Numbered from the stretch's first letter, positions 10,761 to 24,863 are shown. The stretch: 64,000 nt of DNA from Vitis vinifera (GCF_030704535.1 NC_081822.1:1560001-1624000); one strand, 5' to 3'. Made by a program: numbers and translations. The notes: generated from the letters alone by a model not told the origin.

Positions 10761-13700
10761 TCTGGAAGATTACATCGAGTACCAAGCACCTTACCACCAA
10801 AGTCAGGAAAAGTCTCATGTCCGGGCAAGGGTCTTACCTTCCCGTCAACATCTACCTGGATGGGATATTTAAGAAGGTGGCCTTGCAATGGGGTGTAAGC
10901 ATCACTTGTGAACCTCTTCCAGTTCTCTTCAGCCATCTTGTTCACATTCTTCACACAATCCAAGGTTTGAGGCTCCTTGAAACTATTATTTATCATCCCT
11001 AGGTGCTCTGCCCACAAGGACATTCTGTACCCGTATATCTGCAAACACATCCCATCAGTTCTATCAAATTATCTCTAAGAGTTCAATTTTTCTAAATCTT
11101 TGTGGCTTCGTTTTGAATCACATTGGGCAACAACTTCATTTTCATCTTTTTTTTTTAGAAGATTGTTCTGGTTCAATATAAACAGGCTAAAATGGCACCG
11201 CCAACCGGTTGGTGCTATGTGTACATTTTTAGATCCTGTTTGCAACCTAATTCCATTTGGTTGTCCCCTTATAACTGCTTCGTTTATGTTCTTGTTAACC
11301 CGCCTAAATCTTATTATATAAATTCAACGGTCTGAATCTTTTATTCGACAGGCATCACTACAGTGCCTTAGTATTTTCCTATCAACGAACATATCATGGA
11401 TGATTATAAGAGGGAATTCTTAGGGAAACCAAACCAGACAAGAGAAAGTCATAGAAGCTTCCAGAAGACTGGAATTTTCTAAAGTAGTGTGGGCCATTTT
11501 AGAATTGGTCTGAAGTTTCTGGAATAGTCTGGAAGGCTCTAGAATACTATGTGGAACTCTCCAGAAAGATGTAGGTCAAGGTGGTTTTAAGGTATTGGTC
11601 AGTTGGGCAGGGTCTAGGACATGCGAGGAAGCAAGTACCCAAAGTTTCAATTTAGACTATATAAACAAACAGCACTACTATAAAAAATAACTACAAACCT
11701 GGCCATGTGGATGTTTCTTCTTCTTGGCCCAAGTGTGGCGAGGCTGATATGCACCCATAGCTATCTCAGTGTCTCTTGAACCAGCCATAGATCTTTGGTT
11801 AATATTGGCAGACCCCAATATCACATACTCATCATCTACTATCATTCCCTTGGCATGTACATAAATCATAAATCGATGAAACTTCTTTGAAGTGGAAACC
11901 TGAAAGATTGGTCATGAAAAATTAATTTTTCAATTCTTATTAAATCAAAGATGAAGAATATCATGCTTTAAGTTTATATTGAGTGTTGTAGAACTTCATG
12001 TACTTAGACTCTCCCCCAAAATAAATGTTTGAAGAGTTATTTACCAGACAAACTAAAACTCAGTCTTACAGTGTAATGGTGGGACAGAAAAGTTGTATTG
12101 CCTACAAGATATATTTTTTACAGTTGATCAGAACGCCTCTATTAAACTGAAGATGCCAGTTTATCATCCCATGCAAGAACATTGAACTACAAAAGAATTA
12201 GATAAGCCAAAGGCAACAAATTGACGGGGTGGCTGTTTGATGAAACAAAGGTTAAAAATATACCAGGCCTGAACCATCTTGTGTTTTTGCCTGGTGTCGC
12301 ATGAACATATATGCTATAATCCAAGTTCCAGATTCCTTTTTTTTTTTCATAACCGACGTTTGTGAATTGATATTGACATACAGCAATCCGAAATGTTAAA
12401 ACTAAGATGTTGACTGCCAAAAGAACAGATAATTGATATTGATGGCAGAAGGCCAGATCAATTCTGACACTGTGCAGTTAAAAAGCTTATCAGATTCCAT
12501 CTGAAATGGGCATGGACATTATCTAGACCAACTAATAAAGTGTAAGATGAACAGCATCCCGGAGACAGTTATTCCTAAATGAAACCATAGTTTCACAAAA
12601 CTTATGAAAATGAAGCAACTCAGAGTTACTAATTTTTTATTTTATTTTATTTTATTGGAAATTAGATGGTCTAACTAGAAGAAAATGAGTTTGAAATTGT
12701 ATAATTACCCCGTCAGAGGCTTGTGTGTTTGAACTTGACACTTCTTTGGGTGGTTCTTCCCGATTACCAAGACAGTAGAAATTGAGGTAGTCTTGTGGGT
12801 GTGCATCCTCAAGTTGCATGGATTGCAGCTCTTGTGCTATAATATCATACATCATTTGCATTGTTTGCCCCTGCAGAAGCAAAATCCCAATCAATATCAA
12901 ATAGTATGCCAATAATGTTGCCGGATGTGTGTCTCACATAAATCATGTAGTACGGGTAGAACTGGTTCAATGTTTAGAACAAACTACGCCAAGTTATGAT
13001 TAATAGGGGCAAAATGTCTAATAAAGAGCTTTTATCACAAATATTTAAAGAACATTGGCTCTGATGTAGAAGCGAATTCACAACATTAGAATGTATATAC
13101 CATGGCTATACATGGCACAATGATGTTTACTCAGAAATCTGAAATAGAGTTTCAAAAATTAATGCAGCAAGAATGCAACTCCATTTTGCTTCTTATAAGA
13201 TCACTCATTAATAATTAAAAAGGGCCAACCACTAGCTGGAAATCGCAAGTTTTAAAAAGCATATAATGAAAAGACACCTGACAAAAAGAGGTCCAAACCA
13301 AGTATATCCATGAAGTAGGATGCATGAAACAAATAGATGAAACTCAAAATACTCAGTGGTCTAAACATATCCCAAAACATCAATAAAATCTAAAAAGGAA
13401 AGATTGACATGCCCTACCAAATATTTTGCCCAAGAGAACAAAGATCTAAAGAAATGATTATTACCTGGAAGCTGAAGCTTTATAGTTTATACTTTATAGT
13501 GATGTAGTGATATATTGTTTATAATATTACTGATCAATCTAATTTGCTGTATCATAATCATCAGTTTTCATGTTGATCCTGATGATTGGGGTTGGAGTTT
13601 CCAGCCCACCAAAAATCACGTCTTCAATTAAAACATGAGATTTGGTACTTTGCTTCTCTATCAGCCTTCTCCACCTTACAGAACACTCACCTTGCACTAA

Positions 13701-16700
13701 CTAACCTCTTATCATCTTCATTGGAAACAAATACATCAAGAATTTGTGTTAACTTACCTGCCAAAACAAAATTTCTTGCACAGAGGCACAGGAGGGGTTG
13801 CCCTCAGGCCACATTGGTATGACAACATAAACTGAAAATCTCTCCTTTGCTCTTATCTTACTAGCAATCTTTAGTGCCAACTCCATCGGAATCAGATTAT
13901 CAGCTCCTGATCATACCAAAAACAGCTTATTTGAGGAAAAAGTTATTGAAAGAATGCTTAAAAGTAAAAAGCAATATGTATAGGTATATATAGTCATACA
14001 TATAATCATGACGGCTAACTAAACATACACAACATGTGGTAAAGTTTTGAAAAGAGTAGATGCAAGATTCATGATTTTGAATGGAAACATAGTGGTCGCA
14101 TGTAGTTTGTGGAAAATAGGTATAGACTGTAAAAGCAACAAAGCTACTAAAAAATATAAGAAGAATTTGTGGGATCCTGTCCTAGTGGTATAAAATGAAT
14201 ATCTTCGGATGTAGAAGCTGTATATGCTCAGAGTCATTACAAAGGAGGTCTTCTAGGTTGAGCAACAGAGATACCATGCACAAAGTAAGCATATTATGCA
14301 AGTAGTTACTATAGAAGTTTGAACCTGCGTTTTTATAAGATGGCCACGCATAAGAAGATCCAATAAAATACTGATTCTCAATATAGATGAAGTGTTGGGC
14401 AGATCTGATTGCCTGGATGTATGCTGTTTGAATGCTCTTGTCTATCACCAAGTTTTTTGCACAGACTAGGTTCTGCATTAAAAGAGGATATCATATAGTT
14501 TGCCAATTACCGCGACAGAGAAATACAAAGATTTGATAAGATTGATGTACATCTTAATTATAAGAGTAATATGTCCCTAGTCTTGTATAAATTGAATTTT
14601 TCACTTGCTTATTTTATAAATAATATATATAGATACCTGAGCCTCAGCTGAAGGAACATCTTTGGGAAATCCTCTCAAAGATCCTGAATCTATAGATCTA
14701 AAGACCTGCAATGTCAAATAACAATCTAAGATTTAGTAACATCAACAAAGGATCAAATTATGGAATGCTTTGGCTAGAAGTGCATACAGATTAACCTGAA
14801 CATGCCAATTTTCAGGATCATTTTCTTCAGAAACCCATAAGCTAGGATCATCATATGGAACAGATGGGGAAGGGCTAAGTATCCATGAGATGCGCTCTAA
14901 CTTGATTAAGGCATCTTCATGCCAATGAGTTATCCTTTTGAAACGTCGCCCAAACTCTGACCATTTTGTGGCTTTTCGCCAACGCTGCTCAAAGTTTGTA
15001 AGCACGTCATATGCAGCAGGCCCCTCAATTTTGCAATGCAAATCGTGCCATGGTTGCCTTGGACCCTTACTTACTGCCTATTATCACAAAGAAAATGAGA
15101 AGAATATTCATTCACAAAAATTAAAGAACATGTTGTATCAGTTCAAGAGACTAAACAGAACATTTGCAACAAATGTCATTGTATGCACTTCTATAATGAG
15201 AAATCATGCTATTCCATGCTATTATGGTATTGTTGACATCTAAAATATAAAAAATTCCTTCTACCAACAGATTGGTTTTGGAGGAAAGTTTATGTTCATT
15301 TGCAAAGATTTGTTTTTCCAGTGGGGAAAACCCTGCCTGAGCCATTTTCTTCCTTGATTTCTTCTGTATGCACAAGTTGTTAAATTTGTCTCACCAAACA
15401 GATTATTAGCATGTGTAGGCAGTATCTGATGAGACTGTTGAGGAAGGAAATGTTAATTCATCAATCTCAAGCAACATTAAAGAGATCTGGTTTGTATTCT
15501 CCTTTCATAACTTCACATGATCATGTGTAAAAGGATTTGAAATATATCAAACCTGAATCTGTTTTGCTTTCACGATAAGGAACATAGAATCATGAAAATT
15601 CTTATTCACTACTTAATAATGAATATTGGCAGGTAAAGGAAAACTTTGAATACAGAAACATACATTCCAATGAAACAGATACTCACAGAAAATGTTGGAT
15701 TGTGATAATCATTCTGAAATACAGTGTCAAGATCATGACACAAACGATGTTCGGGTGTATCATAGCGGCCATCACAAAGGTCTAAACCTCCTAGAAAGGC
15801 AGTTATCTTCCGGTTATTTCCAGATGCTTGTGTATCCACAATCACACATTTTTGATGGTGTGTAAAGAGCGTGCCAACGACCTTATAAGATGCCAGAAGG
15901 AATCATGTCAGAAAATTATGCAGTTTGTTTTTTTTTTTTTTAATTTAAGAAGTAAATGTTATTTTTACAATACTTTATAAGTTTGCTATAGACCAAAAAA
16001 ATAAATGTATGAGTGGATTTATATATGCAACATGTATGAAGATTGACTACTTCTATATAAACCTTAAGAAGTAGCATCACCATAGCAGATTACTCCCGAG
16101 TCCACATACAAATACACAAACACAAGAACAATAGCTTTCCACAAGCAAACTTATCAAAATACACTTATATAAGTTGGAATTCCCAAATGTGAGGTCCACC
16201 TCTGCCATCCCACTCTAAATTTATCCAAAATTCAGTATGATTAGAATCTACCATCCCTAATATTCACATACTTTCTAATAATTCCTAAATCCTTTTTAGG
16301 GCCTTCACCTACTTAGGAGCACTGCTTGGTGCTGACAAAAATCTTCAATATTCAGTTTATTGATGATAGGAAGTGCTATGGTAAGTTGAAAATTGAAGGA
16401 AACCATAAAGACTGGAAGGACATGGATAGCAGTGAAAGAAACATGAATAGAAACTGATAGAAAATAAAAGCCCCATCTGGACCTACCTAGATCATATTTT
16501 CCCAATCACTTACTAAATGGGCAACAAGGTTTCCAAATCCCATTCATCATGTTAGATCATATAAAAGAATTGATGTCCATGAGGAATAAACATCGATTCT
16601 TTTATATGCTTCATTCAATGAGATTGCATTTGAAAAATATCAGTTGGCCAAGAAAAATCAAGTTTGTAGAGAAGAAACAGGCTTCTATCAAATAGTTCTG

Positions 16701-18477
16701 TCCAATCAGAGGACAACCAAATGGTAAATTTATCACATTCACTGTATATCTAGACCCTCTCTTTAGCAATTTTAAATTTTCTTTCTGTAAAAGATCATAT
16801 ATTTTATGCTCTTGGCTTTAAGTTAATTACAAAGAAAAAGAAAGTAAATAAAAATGGGTAAAGCTACAAAATGCAGAAGTTTCAAATGAGCAGGATTTTG
16901 AGATACATTATAAGGACTAGGATGTGTTAATATTGAACAAAAATTACTGGACCATGGTATAAAGCATGCCTGTTGCTTGAAAATGCTAAGCTTACTGCTG
17001 GCATAACGAGGTGACAGCACACAAAGAACAGAAGAGTGCTTGAAAAACTTCCGAGTTTCCTCGTCATGAGTTTGCATCACTCCTACCTGCATCCAAAGCC
17101 TGTCATAATAAGATTGAAAATATCTAACTTTAATTTACATCAATAACTACTTATTAAGATAAAATTGTTGTCAACAATGCAACTTTAGGGATTTAAAAAC
17201 ACATTATAGCCAGACAATCTGCCATATTTTCCTGGGATGCATCTACAGATACTAAGATACTGAATAAAGGCTAGATAAGCCCAATAAATCGTCTTTAGTA
17301 TGGAATCTACTTTTCCAGTTCAGTTTTGATCATAATTTAATTCACTTTTGATCATAACAAAAAGTTTGTTTCTTTAAAGATTTGAATCTAAATTAGAAAT
17401 TTGCACTGCATCTATCCTATATTGTTTCTGAATTCAGGAAGGGAAACTCGATTCTATGTGCATTAGAAAATATATAAATAGAAGTTTCATGTCCAAAATA
17501 TATTCAGGGAAAATGCCAAATATGTTAATCCAATAATGTAAGATTAGATTTGTTTCCCGTAGAGTACATACCGTATTAACCAAGAATCTGCTGTGGGAAG
17601 TCTTATCATCCCAAACCAACAACAAAACTCTCACCCCTTCTTGAGATTTATACTTGAGCAACTCGCCAAGATTCAAATTGCCACCACTAGGTAAAGGCCT
17701 AGTCGGTTCTCGAACTAGCTTCACCTTATGGTACACTGACCAACCCACAATATAGACCAAATGATGAGCCTCCAGGATTGAGTGGCAAATGTCTTCCCAG
17801 CATTTCCCGTGTTGATACACCACTCCATCATCCAACTCAAGCTCAGGAAGCATACCGTTGGGAACATGCGCGTCCTGGTAAAGAGTCACAGAGCCGCCTA
17901 GCCGCACCGGGAAATAACTCTGTTTAACGCCAAAATGGTCTGGATCGGTGATACCGCGAGTATACAGAGGATTGATCTCGGAAGAAATAAATCTCATTTT
18001 TAAATAAATAGCAGAATCAGGCTTCGGCGGTTTGCCGTTGAATCCGAGTATCGGAAACCAATCGGAGATCGAATCACCGGTTCTGATTCTTTCCGCAGAC
18101 ACGGTAGCGGTTCCAATCATGTCAGCGCCGAATACATCGTTGTCTTTCACCTGGAACTCGACGCAGGAGACCGGGTGAGCCAGAGGGATTTTAAGGTGTT
18201 CGTTCCACACAGGGTGCTGAGAATTGGAGATGACGCGAGTCCGCGCCACCGTCGCTCCGGCCAGGCAGACGGTGACATAAGGATCGCTGGTAATGATCTT
18301 GTGGTGGCGCCCTTTCTTCCTTCCACCGGAGAACGGAGCCCGGCACGAGTCGAAAGCCGTGAAGCACCGCCGAATACGCTCAGACATCAAATCCATATTC
18401 GGCAAGTATCGAGCTTCAATAATGTTCAAATCTAAATCACCGTGAAGATACACTATGGTTTCAGAATCATCCGCCAT
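10745..18477 (-). CDS. PLDDELTA: Phospholipase D delta
   Basis: Ten exons, in coding order: 18477-17572, 17086-16970, 15881-15687, 15077-14796, 14705-14637, 14472-14325, 13906-13758, 12870-12709, 11899-11699 and 11038-10745. They encode about 840 aa, close to the known size. The enzyme hydrolyses membrane phospholipids to phosphatidic acid in stress and hormone signalling, often at the plasma membrane. The N-terminal C2 domain (about 10-165) contains the DNDVFG segment. Catalytic HKD motif 1 is at His350-Lys352-Asp357 (HQKCVIVD) and motif 2 at His691-Lys693-Asp698 (HAKGMIVD). IYIENQYF lies between them and the C-terminus is family-like. I chose MADDSE as start because the following YLHGDLDL aligns with the family N-terminus; an in-frame ATG at 18642 would add about 55 atypical residues. 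Intron 2 uses a GC donor. The motifs support delta over alpha or beta. Confidence 0.95.
11400..11610. repeat. Repeat-like insertion in PLD intron 9
   Basis: A stretch inside the last intron of the phospholipase gene has several related short motifs (TCTGGAA, TCTAGAAT, CTCCAGAA) and is less AT-rich than the rest of the intron. The style resembles a degraded LTR fragment, but no ends or target duplication are visible. Confidence 0.25.
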
Positions 18478-20129
18478 TGTTAAGAATTCAGAGGAGGCAG
18501 ATGCAGATTCGTAGCCTTGGCTATGACAGGAGAAACCAGCGATTTCCGTTGAACGCGTCTTTGGTTTCTCCGACATAGCCAATGGCGGAGAACCGAAAAC
18601 GAAGCTCACTGGAGGATCGCGAAATGCAGAGAGATTGGACAACAGAGAGAGATTTTTATATTGGAAAACACGCGGATTTACGTCAAATCCTCAACATATG
18701 CTATCGATGCCCAGAACGATTAGCAGGTGAGATAACCACATTTCTATCTACACCAGGCAGTTGCCCAAACAAGACTCCAAAAAAAAAAAAAAACACAGCC
18801 TTTTTAAGTCCATGTCTGATCCAACAAAATTGACTTTTTTTAGTAAACCCCTTTAAAATAAAATGGAACAAAAAGGTACTATTCTGATTCATGTTTCTTC
18901 ATAAAAGTTATTTTTTTAATGGGTTTGACCGTTGATGAAATCACTCCATTCAAATCCAAATCCAAACCCAATTTTATAAAGTCTAGGCTTTGGTTTGAGA
19001 GTCGGTGAGGTGGGCTGGGCATGAATGAACCAATTGTACATAATATATAGAAAGTTTTGTCATCAAGACAAAACCCTCCCACGTTATAAAGCGTACATTG
19101 CGCAAGTGGTTGCTCGGAATGAATTGTATGAAAGCCAAAATAATTGGGCATGGGCGAATGAGAGGACGATGACTGCATGTTTGACAGTTGGAAGCCACGC
19201 GGCGACAAGCGAATGGCTACTTTTGTGGTTTCATTTTTTCTTTATTATCCTTACATCACATCAATAATTCATAAAAAAGAATAGCAACTATAAAGTTCAA
19301 ATGGTGGATGCAATAAATGATTTCTCCGAGCCACATGCCAGAGACTGGGCCTGATTCTAATGTCCACGACTTCTTATTCCTTCACAAGAGAGGTGGGGGG
19401 TCCTATTGAAAATCTGAAAGTCATCCAAACCCAACCCCAACACTGTACTTTTCGTTCAAAATCATCCAAAACCCAACGGATTCAACCTTCTTGGTTTTTT
19501 TTTTTAATTAAAATTTAAATAAATCTATTTGAAGTTTGAATACAGATCAATGTAAAGAGAGAGACGCACATTATTATCATTAACCCCTCTAGGAATTAGA
19601 CCTCTGCCTAGCTGCAATTGCGACTCTTTTGATTCCATACAGGGAAGCCACCATTTTATTTAACTTGGGAAAAAAGTCTGACGTAAATCAGTAATGATAG
19701 AAATGGAATATTGGAAAGACGATTTCATGTGGTGTTTAATATTAAACTTAAACAGATTAAAAAAAACAATCATTGGCTCATATTCTAACTTTCAAATAAT
19801 CGCCTCAAACTTTTTAGTTTTTAATAATTTCATTAAAATTTATATATGAGAAAATGAATCAAAATATTTAAGAAAAGGAAACTTAACTTTTAACAAAAGA
19901 AAACTTCCTCAAGTACAAAAAACTCAAGATAGCCATTAAGACCACTTCTTGTTCCAACATCCTTTCACTTTATAATAATGACTTTAAATATCAGTTACTA
20001 TATTCATTAAATAAACATCCATAATTACAATTATTTTAAATTCCAAAAAGGCGTGGCAACGTTAGTAATCTCAAACCCAAAATGAATTTTAATTGATTAA
20101 TTAATCTCATAAAGTCATTTAATTAATAA
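18478..20129. other. Upstream region of PLD and intergenic DNA
   Basis: The first few hundred bases are the likely promoter and leader of the minus-strand phospholipase gene. A poly(A) run lies at about 18779-18793. 19020-19270 has overlapping open frames on both strands but none with a recognisable domain. The rest is AT-rich. No gene supported. Confidence 0.45.
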
Positions 20130-20500
20130 AACCAAACTCACATATGGGTTCTACTAAGGGGCCAATTTAACCAACTAACATTCCAAGCCAACCACTCCAC
20201 GGTCCAATTGATAAATTGCTCTATTTATTTGTACCCCACAAATAATCCACAAGATTTCGATGTGGGAAATTAAAGACAAGAAAAGACCAAAATCACATAT
20301 GGGCTCTACTAACCAGGGGACCAATTAATCCAACTGACATTCCAAGCCAAACCAATCTACGGTCCAACCTTACAAATAATCCACAAACTTTCAATGTGGG
20401 ATTGATGATTGCAAATTAAAGACAAAAAAAGATAGTGAACCTCACAAGTAATCCAAAAGCTTCTGATATGGGATTAATGGTTGCAAATTAAAGATAAGAA
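20130..20500. repeat. Imperfect direct repeats of about 150 bp
   Basis: A block starting near 20135 (CACATATGGGTTCTACTAA, ACATTCCAAGCCAA, CGGTCCAA, AATAATCCACAA, GATGTGGGA, AAATTAAAGACAAGAAA) recurs near 20292 with the same motif order, and its last third recurs again near 20435-20500. That makes two and a half tandem copies. No coding potential. Confidence 0.7.
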
Positions 20501-20526
20501 AAATATGGGTGGAAAAGCAAAGGTTA

Positions 20527-21427
20527 AACTAAGGGGGACTTTTCTCCATGTGTCCTTCCTAGACTTAAAACCCTTTGACCGTTCAAAGCAAACATATAAC
20601 TCGTCTTTGATCAATCCGTCTGACACCAAAAGTGAGAAGCTTTTCTTCTTCCATTATGCCAGACAAAATGGACAGACTAAACCGACTAATCTTTCTGATG
20701 AGCCTACAATGTTAGACGGAATGAATAGATCGAGTCGACTGACCTTTTAGACGGGCCTACAACGCCAAACGAAATGGACAGACCAAGTCGGCTAACCTTT
20801 CAAACGAGCCTACAATGTTAGACGGAATGGACAGATCAAGCTGGCTAGACCTATCAGATGGGCAAATTCATCCAGTCAAGTCTTGAGGATTTCTGGCATG
20901 TGTGGTTTACCACGCTTGATGTTTGAAGCACCGGCCTAGACATCTAATGTCTAAGAGGCAGACTAGATGCATGATGTCTAAGTGACGACCTAGACGCTTG
21001 ACGTCTGAGTAGCACACTAGACGTCATTTACACCCAAAAGTCAATGTCAATTAATCGTTACACATAATCCCAAACATTAACAAGCTAAATTGATAGTTAG
21101 CTACACGGTTCGAGATTTTAGCATGACAGTTAGCCACTCTTACTTGATATGATTGCCCAGTCTATGTCGCATTAACGACGTCCACACAATCATCATTACA
21201 AGATAAGGACGGTGTCATCAGCTCTATATAAACCCCTCAAAAAACACAAACAAGGTACACACATACGCTCATTATCTCCCACAAAAATAGTTAGAGTTGT
21301 CCTCATCTGACTTAAGCTTCGGAGGGGCGTGCCCAGACCACCCATCCGGACATCCTTCTGTACAGGGAAGAAATTCGTCTGACTCTAGTGAAGTTGGACG
21401 AACCTAACTCCAGTTGGCTTCACACCA
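20527..21427 (+). mobile_element. LTR-like remnant, copy 1 (probable gypsy solo LTR)
   Basis: About 900 bp sharing ordered motifs with 38463-39356: a CACGTGTC/CATGTGTC-like start, many GACGGA and GTCTGA words, CAGTCAAGTCTT, GGCATGTGTGGTT, a CACTCAAAAGTCAAT block, then TATA (CTCTATATAAACCCC near 21232). A conserved tail follows: AAGCTTCGGAGGG, CATCCGGACATC, GGGAAGAA and GGTTGGCT-CA-ACCA. A TATA box followed by a CTTCGGAGGG-type motif is typical of plant Ty3/gypsy R-U5 regions. Internal tandem repeats of about 54 bp (20700-20850) and about 33 bp (20920-21030) are visible. No internal genes lie beside it, so it is probably a solo LTR. Exact ends are uncertain. Confidence 0.6.
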
Positions 21428-23404
21428 ATTGATTATGTATCACTTTTAAAGTATAATAAACTATATAAAAAATACTAATATGTTTTTCAAAATTTTATCA
21501 TATTTAACCACTAAACAAATGCAAATATTTACATTCACATTTATTTTTATAATAATTATTTAATTAGAAATATAATATAAATTAATTAATATGATAATTT
21601 TTAAAAAATTAAATAATAAAATATATAAACATATAAATAAAATTAAATATTATAATTTTTTTCATCTTAAATATATCTTTAAGCTTAAATATTATATATG
21701 TTCTATTTAATAGGGAATATATAATTCGTTTATGATCTTACTCATAGGTCAAAGTCACTGCTAACTTAACACAAATTTAATATTCTCTTGAGCTGAGAGA
21801 CAACAAAATGTAACAGTTTGATGAAGTCATAACTACTTGATGATAATCTTAAGTCATAACTCATTATAGGTTCAATATATAACCATACACATTAGTGTAC
21901 TCACTATGAAAAATTCATTCTAATAGTCAAGATCAGTCATCTCTCCAGTTAAGAAGAAATACACTATAACCTATAATAAGTTACCTAAGCTAATGAACTA
22001 GTTATGAACAAATCATTTACTTACAAGGAACCCGTAAATTGAATCTTTTGTGTAATTTTTTATACAATCAAATCACATACAATGCAAGAAATGCGAATCA
22101 AAATACTTGTAAAATATAATGCTTGAAATGATAATAGATAAAAAAATAAAAATAAAGACTAAAAATTTATTAGTAAATAATAAAATTGAAAAGTTTACTA
22201 CACTATATCATGTTTTTAAGGACTTTATATTTTATATATAAAACAATCAAACTACTTTTTTCGACATTTTTTTACTCATCTAATATCAACCTTATTTCTT
22301 TTTCATTTTTATTTCCTTCTCTTCCTTTTCATTTTCTTCCTCGATTTTATTTTTCTTTTGCTTTGTTTTATTTATTTTGAAACAAAAAGAAAGAAATTCA
22401 TGATGGGCAACCAAGTTACTAATCACAATCGCCAACGACAATCTAATAGCACACCTAATTTTTTTTTCATTGTAAAAAAAATGACAAAGAAGATGAAAAC
22501 ATGAAGATGAATGAAATGTACAAGAAATGAGGTAAAAAAGAAAGAAAGTAAAAAAATAAATAAAATTAGCATTTTGGATGGTAGTGCATGATCATTTCAC
22601 ATGTAAAGTTTATTTAAAAAAAAAATGATAAAAAAGAAAAAAAAAAAAAAGTGGATGATTGAGTAAAGACATTTAAAACTTAACATGAAACTTTTACAAT
22701 ACCTATATTGCTTTTTAACCATTGTGATTTTAACTTCAATTTCTAAATAAAACCAAAATAAAAAAACTATCCTAGGCAAGACTATTATCTTCTCTACATT
22801 TTAATACATCTATACAAAATACAAAACATTGAAATAAAATTTTGTTAATTAAATTATGTCAATTGTCTTATGTTCAAATTTATTTAACTAATTGTTAAAA
22901 ATATAAAACAATCATAATAAATTTTAAATGACTATTCTTTATACATTTAATTTGTATATTAACTAAATACAAAAAAAAAAACTTATAAACAAAATTAAAA
23001 ACATTTAAAAAAAAAACTCATAAATATATCATCTTTTTTTTTTATAATATTTTATTAGAGGCAAATTAGATGGATAAGTATAAAATATGTTTTCAAATTC
23101 TATATATTATTACTTACAAATTATGTCCTATTATTTTTGATAAAATAATTTTGACATTTTTGTCTGATTATTTTTTTGGTATAATTGATTTGGAATATTG
23201 TTGTATAAACATTCTTTTTCTTATGCTAAACATTCCAACATGCCATCGATTTCATTTGAATTTTTTCTTGAAACTTGACATGTAATCCTCTCCTACAAAA
23301 GAACAATTTCTTGACATCATAAGTCTGAAAGACAAGAAGTGTTCTCAACCCAATCTCAGTCATCTCTCTTGTCTGATTTGTAGCAAAATTTTAGCTTTCT
23401 TTCC
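21428..23404. other. AT-rich intergenic DNA
   Basis: About 2 kb of low-complexity AT-rich sequence with poly(A) and poly(T) tracts. No gene or transposon ends were recognised. The last 100 bases may be the old promoter and leader of the purine permease pseudogene. Confidence 0.5.
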
Positions 23405-24425
23405 ATGGAAGCTCAAATGAACCTTTTGGATATGCAACCTCAGCTAACTAGCAATGTCATCAAGAAGACTTTGCTAGTGTTAAACGGTCTTATTCTCTCG
23501 ATTGGCACCTGTGGTGGTCCTCTGTTTATGCGTCTTTATTTTGTTGGAACTTGGAGGTGCCAAAAATATATGGCTGCTTAGTTGGTTCGAAACCAACGGA
23601 TGGCCTGTCATTCTACTTCCTATTCTCATAGCTTACACCAACCGCCAAAACAACCAAGGCTCTCACGCAAAGTTGTTCCTCATGAAACCTCCTTTACTAA
23701 TAGCATCTAATTTGGTAGGCATCCTCACCGGCCTCGAGGACTACCTCTACGCCTACGGGGTGGCAAAACTACCGGTCTCGACATCAACACTAATCCAAGG
23801 GATTGAGCTAGCCTTCACGCCCGGTTTCACCTTTCTTCTTGTCAAACAAAAATTCACCGCACACTAAATGTCATCCTACCCTTGGTTGGATTAAGCTACA
23901 AGAAGGCATAGCAGACTATAACCTACCCACTAGTAAAGGAGATTCAGTTGGTTACATGCTTCTTTGCTACTGCATTTTGCACCATTGTGATTCTTGCCCA
24001 CCGTGAACTTGACGTGGATTTCTATCTCTATCTCCCCTTTTATATACACATTATTCTTTAATTGCATCATCTTAATGATAAATTATACAAATGCTTATTG
24101 CAGGCAATTTCAAGAGAGGCGAGAGAATTCAAGTTTGGAGAAATTAATTATTATCTTCTGCCGGTTTCGAATGCCACCATTTGGCAATGTTTTTTATTAG
24201 GGTCAATAGGAGTTGCCTAAGTTTTACTCCGCATCTTTACTTTCTTCGATGATCATGACTGTGCTACGCCCCTTGATATAGATCTTGGCTGTCATCTTCT
24301 GTGAAGAAAAATTTCAAGTAGAGAAAGGGGTTGCAGTTGCTGTGTCTTTGTGGGGCTTTGTTTCCTACTTTTATGGGGAGAAAAGACGTATGGGAGAGGA
24401 TGAGGAGAATCTCATTGAGAAGTAG
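23405..24425 (+). pseudogene. Purine permease (PUP family) pseudogene
   Basis: Reading across frames gives a recognisable plant purine permease, an integral membrane carrier of the drug/metabolite transporter superfamily that moves cytokinins, adenine or alkaloids. It begins MEAQMNLLDM and reaches GTCGGPLFMRLYF. The frame breaks near 23548 and resumes with WLLSWFETNGWP, LTGLEDYLYAYGVAKLPVST and FTFLLVKQKF. A stop follows near 23866. About 50 family residues are then missing before LPLVGLSYKKA, which runs into another stop. A family-typical intron is still recognisable (acceptor near 24102), followed by SREAREFKFGE. After further frame breaks the tail [20 protein letters not shown] ends at a stop at 24423-24425. 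At least three frameshifts or stops and one deletion make it non-functional. Convergent with the downstream transporter gene. Confidence 0.92.
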
Positions 24426-24863
24426 AGCTGGTTACTATTGTTGTGGGGTTGAGTTTTTGGAAATAGCTGTAAGTAGGGATGGTTACATAGCAAAAGCATC
24501 AATAATAGATTTATATAATATCTATTTTTAAATAAAAATTTTACTTAATGATTATAATTACCGTTGAAAAATCCAAGAAACTGGAGGAAAGAAAATTCGG
24601 ATACTACTTAACTAATAATAATGTATACTTGGAATTATGATGTACAAAAATAGGCATTTTTATAAGCATCCAATGGCGAGCGTGATTGTTATATCACTAA
24701 TCCCAAAATTGGATTTTTGGCATGGCCTTCTTTCAGCAGAAGGTAACTCAGCAATAATAAAGGTTTCCCTCCACTTCATCCCCCAGAATTCACAGAACTA
24801 ACGGAAAATAAAGAGTTGCCCCACAGTCACAGTGCATGGACGCCATTTATAGCCCTATAAAAA
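24426..24863. other. Spacer between PUP pseudogene and MFS transporter
   Basis: Short AT-rich spacer between convergent units. The right part is probably 3' UTR of the minus-strand transporter. Nothing else seen. Confidence 0.5.

Noticed and set aside
18175..18435. Plus-strand frame opposite PLD exon 1
   Set aside because: It is an antisense shadow of the C2-domain exon, with no family resemblance.
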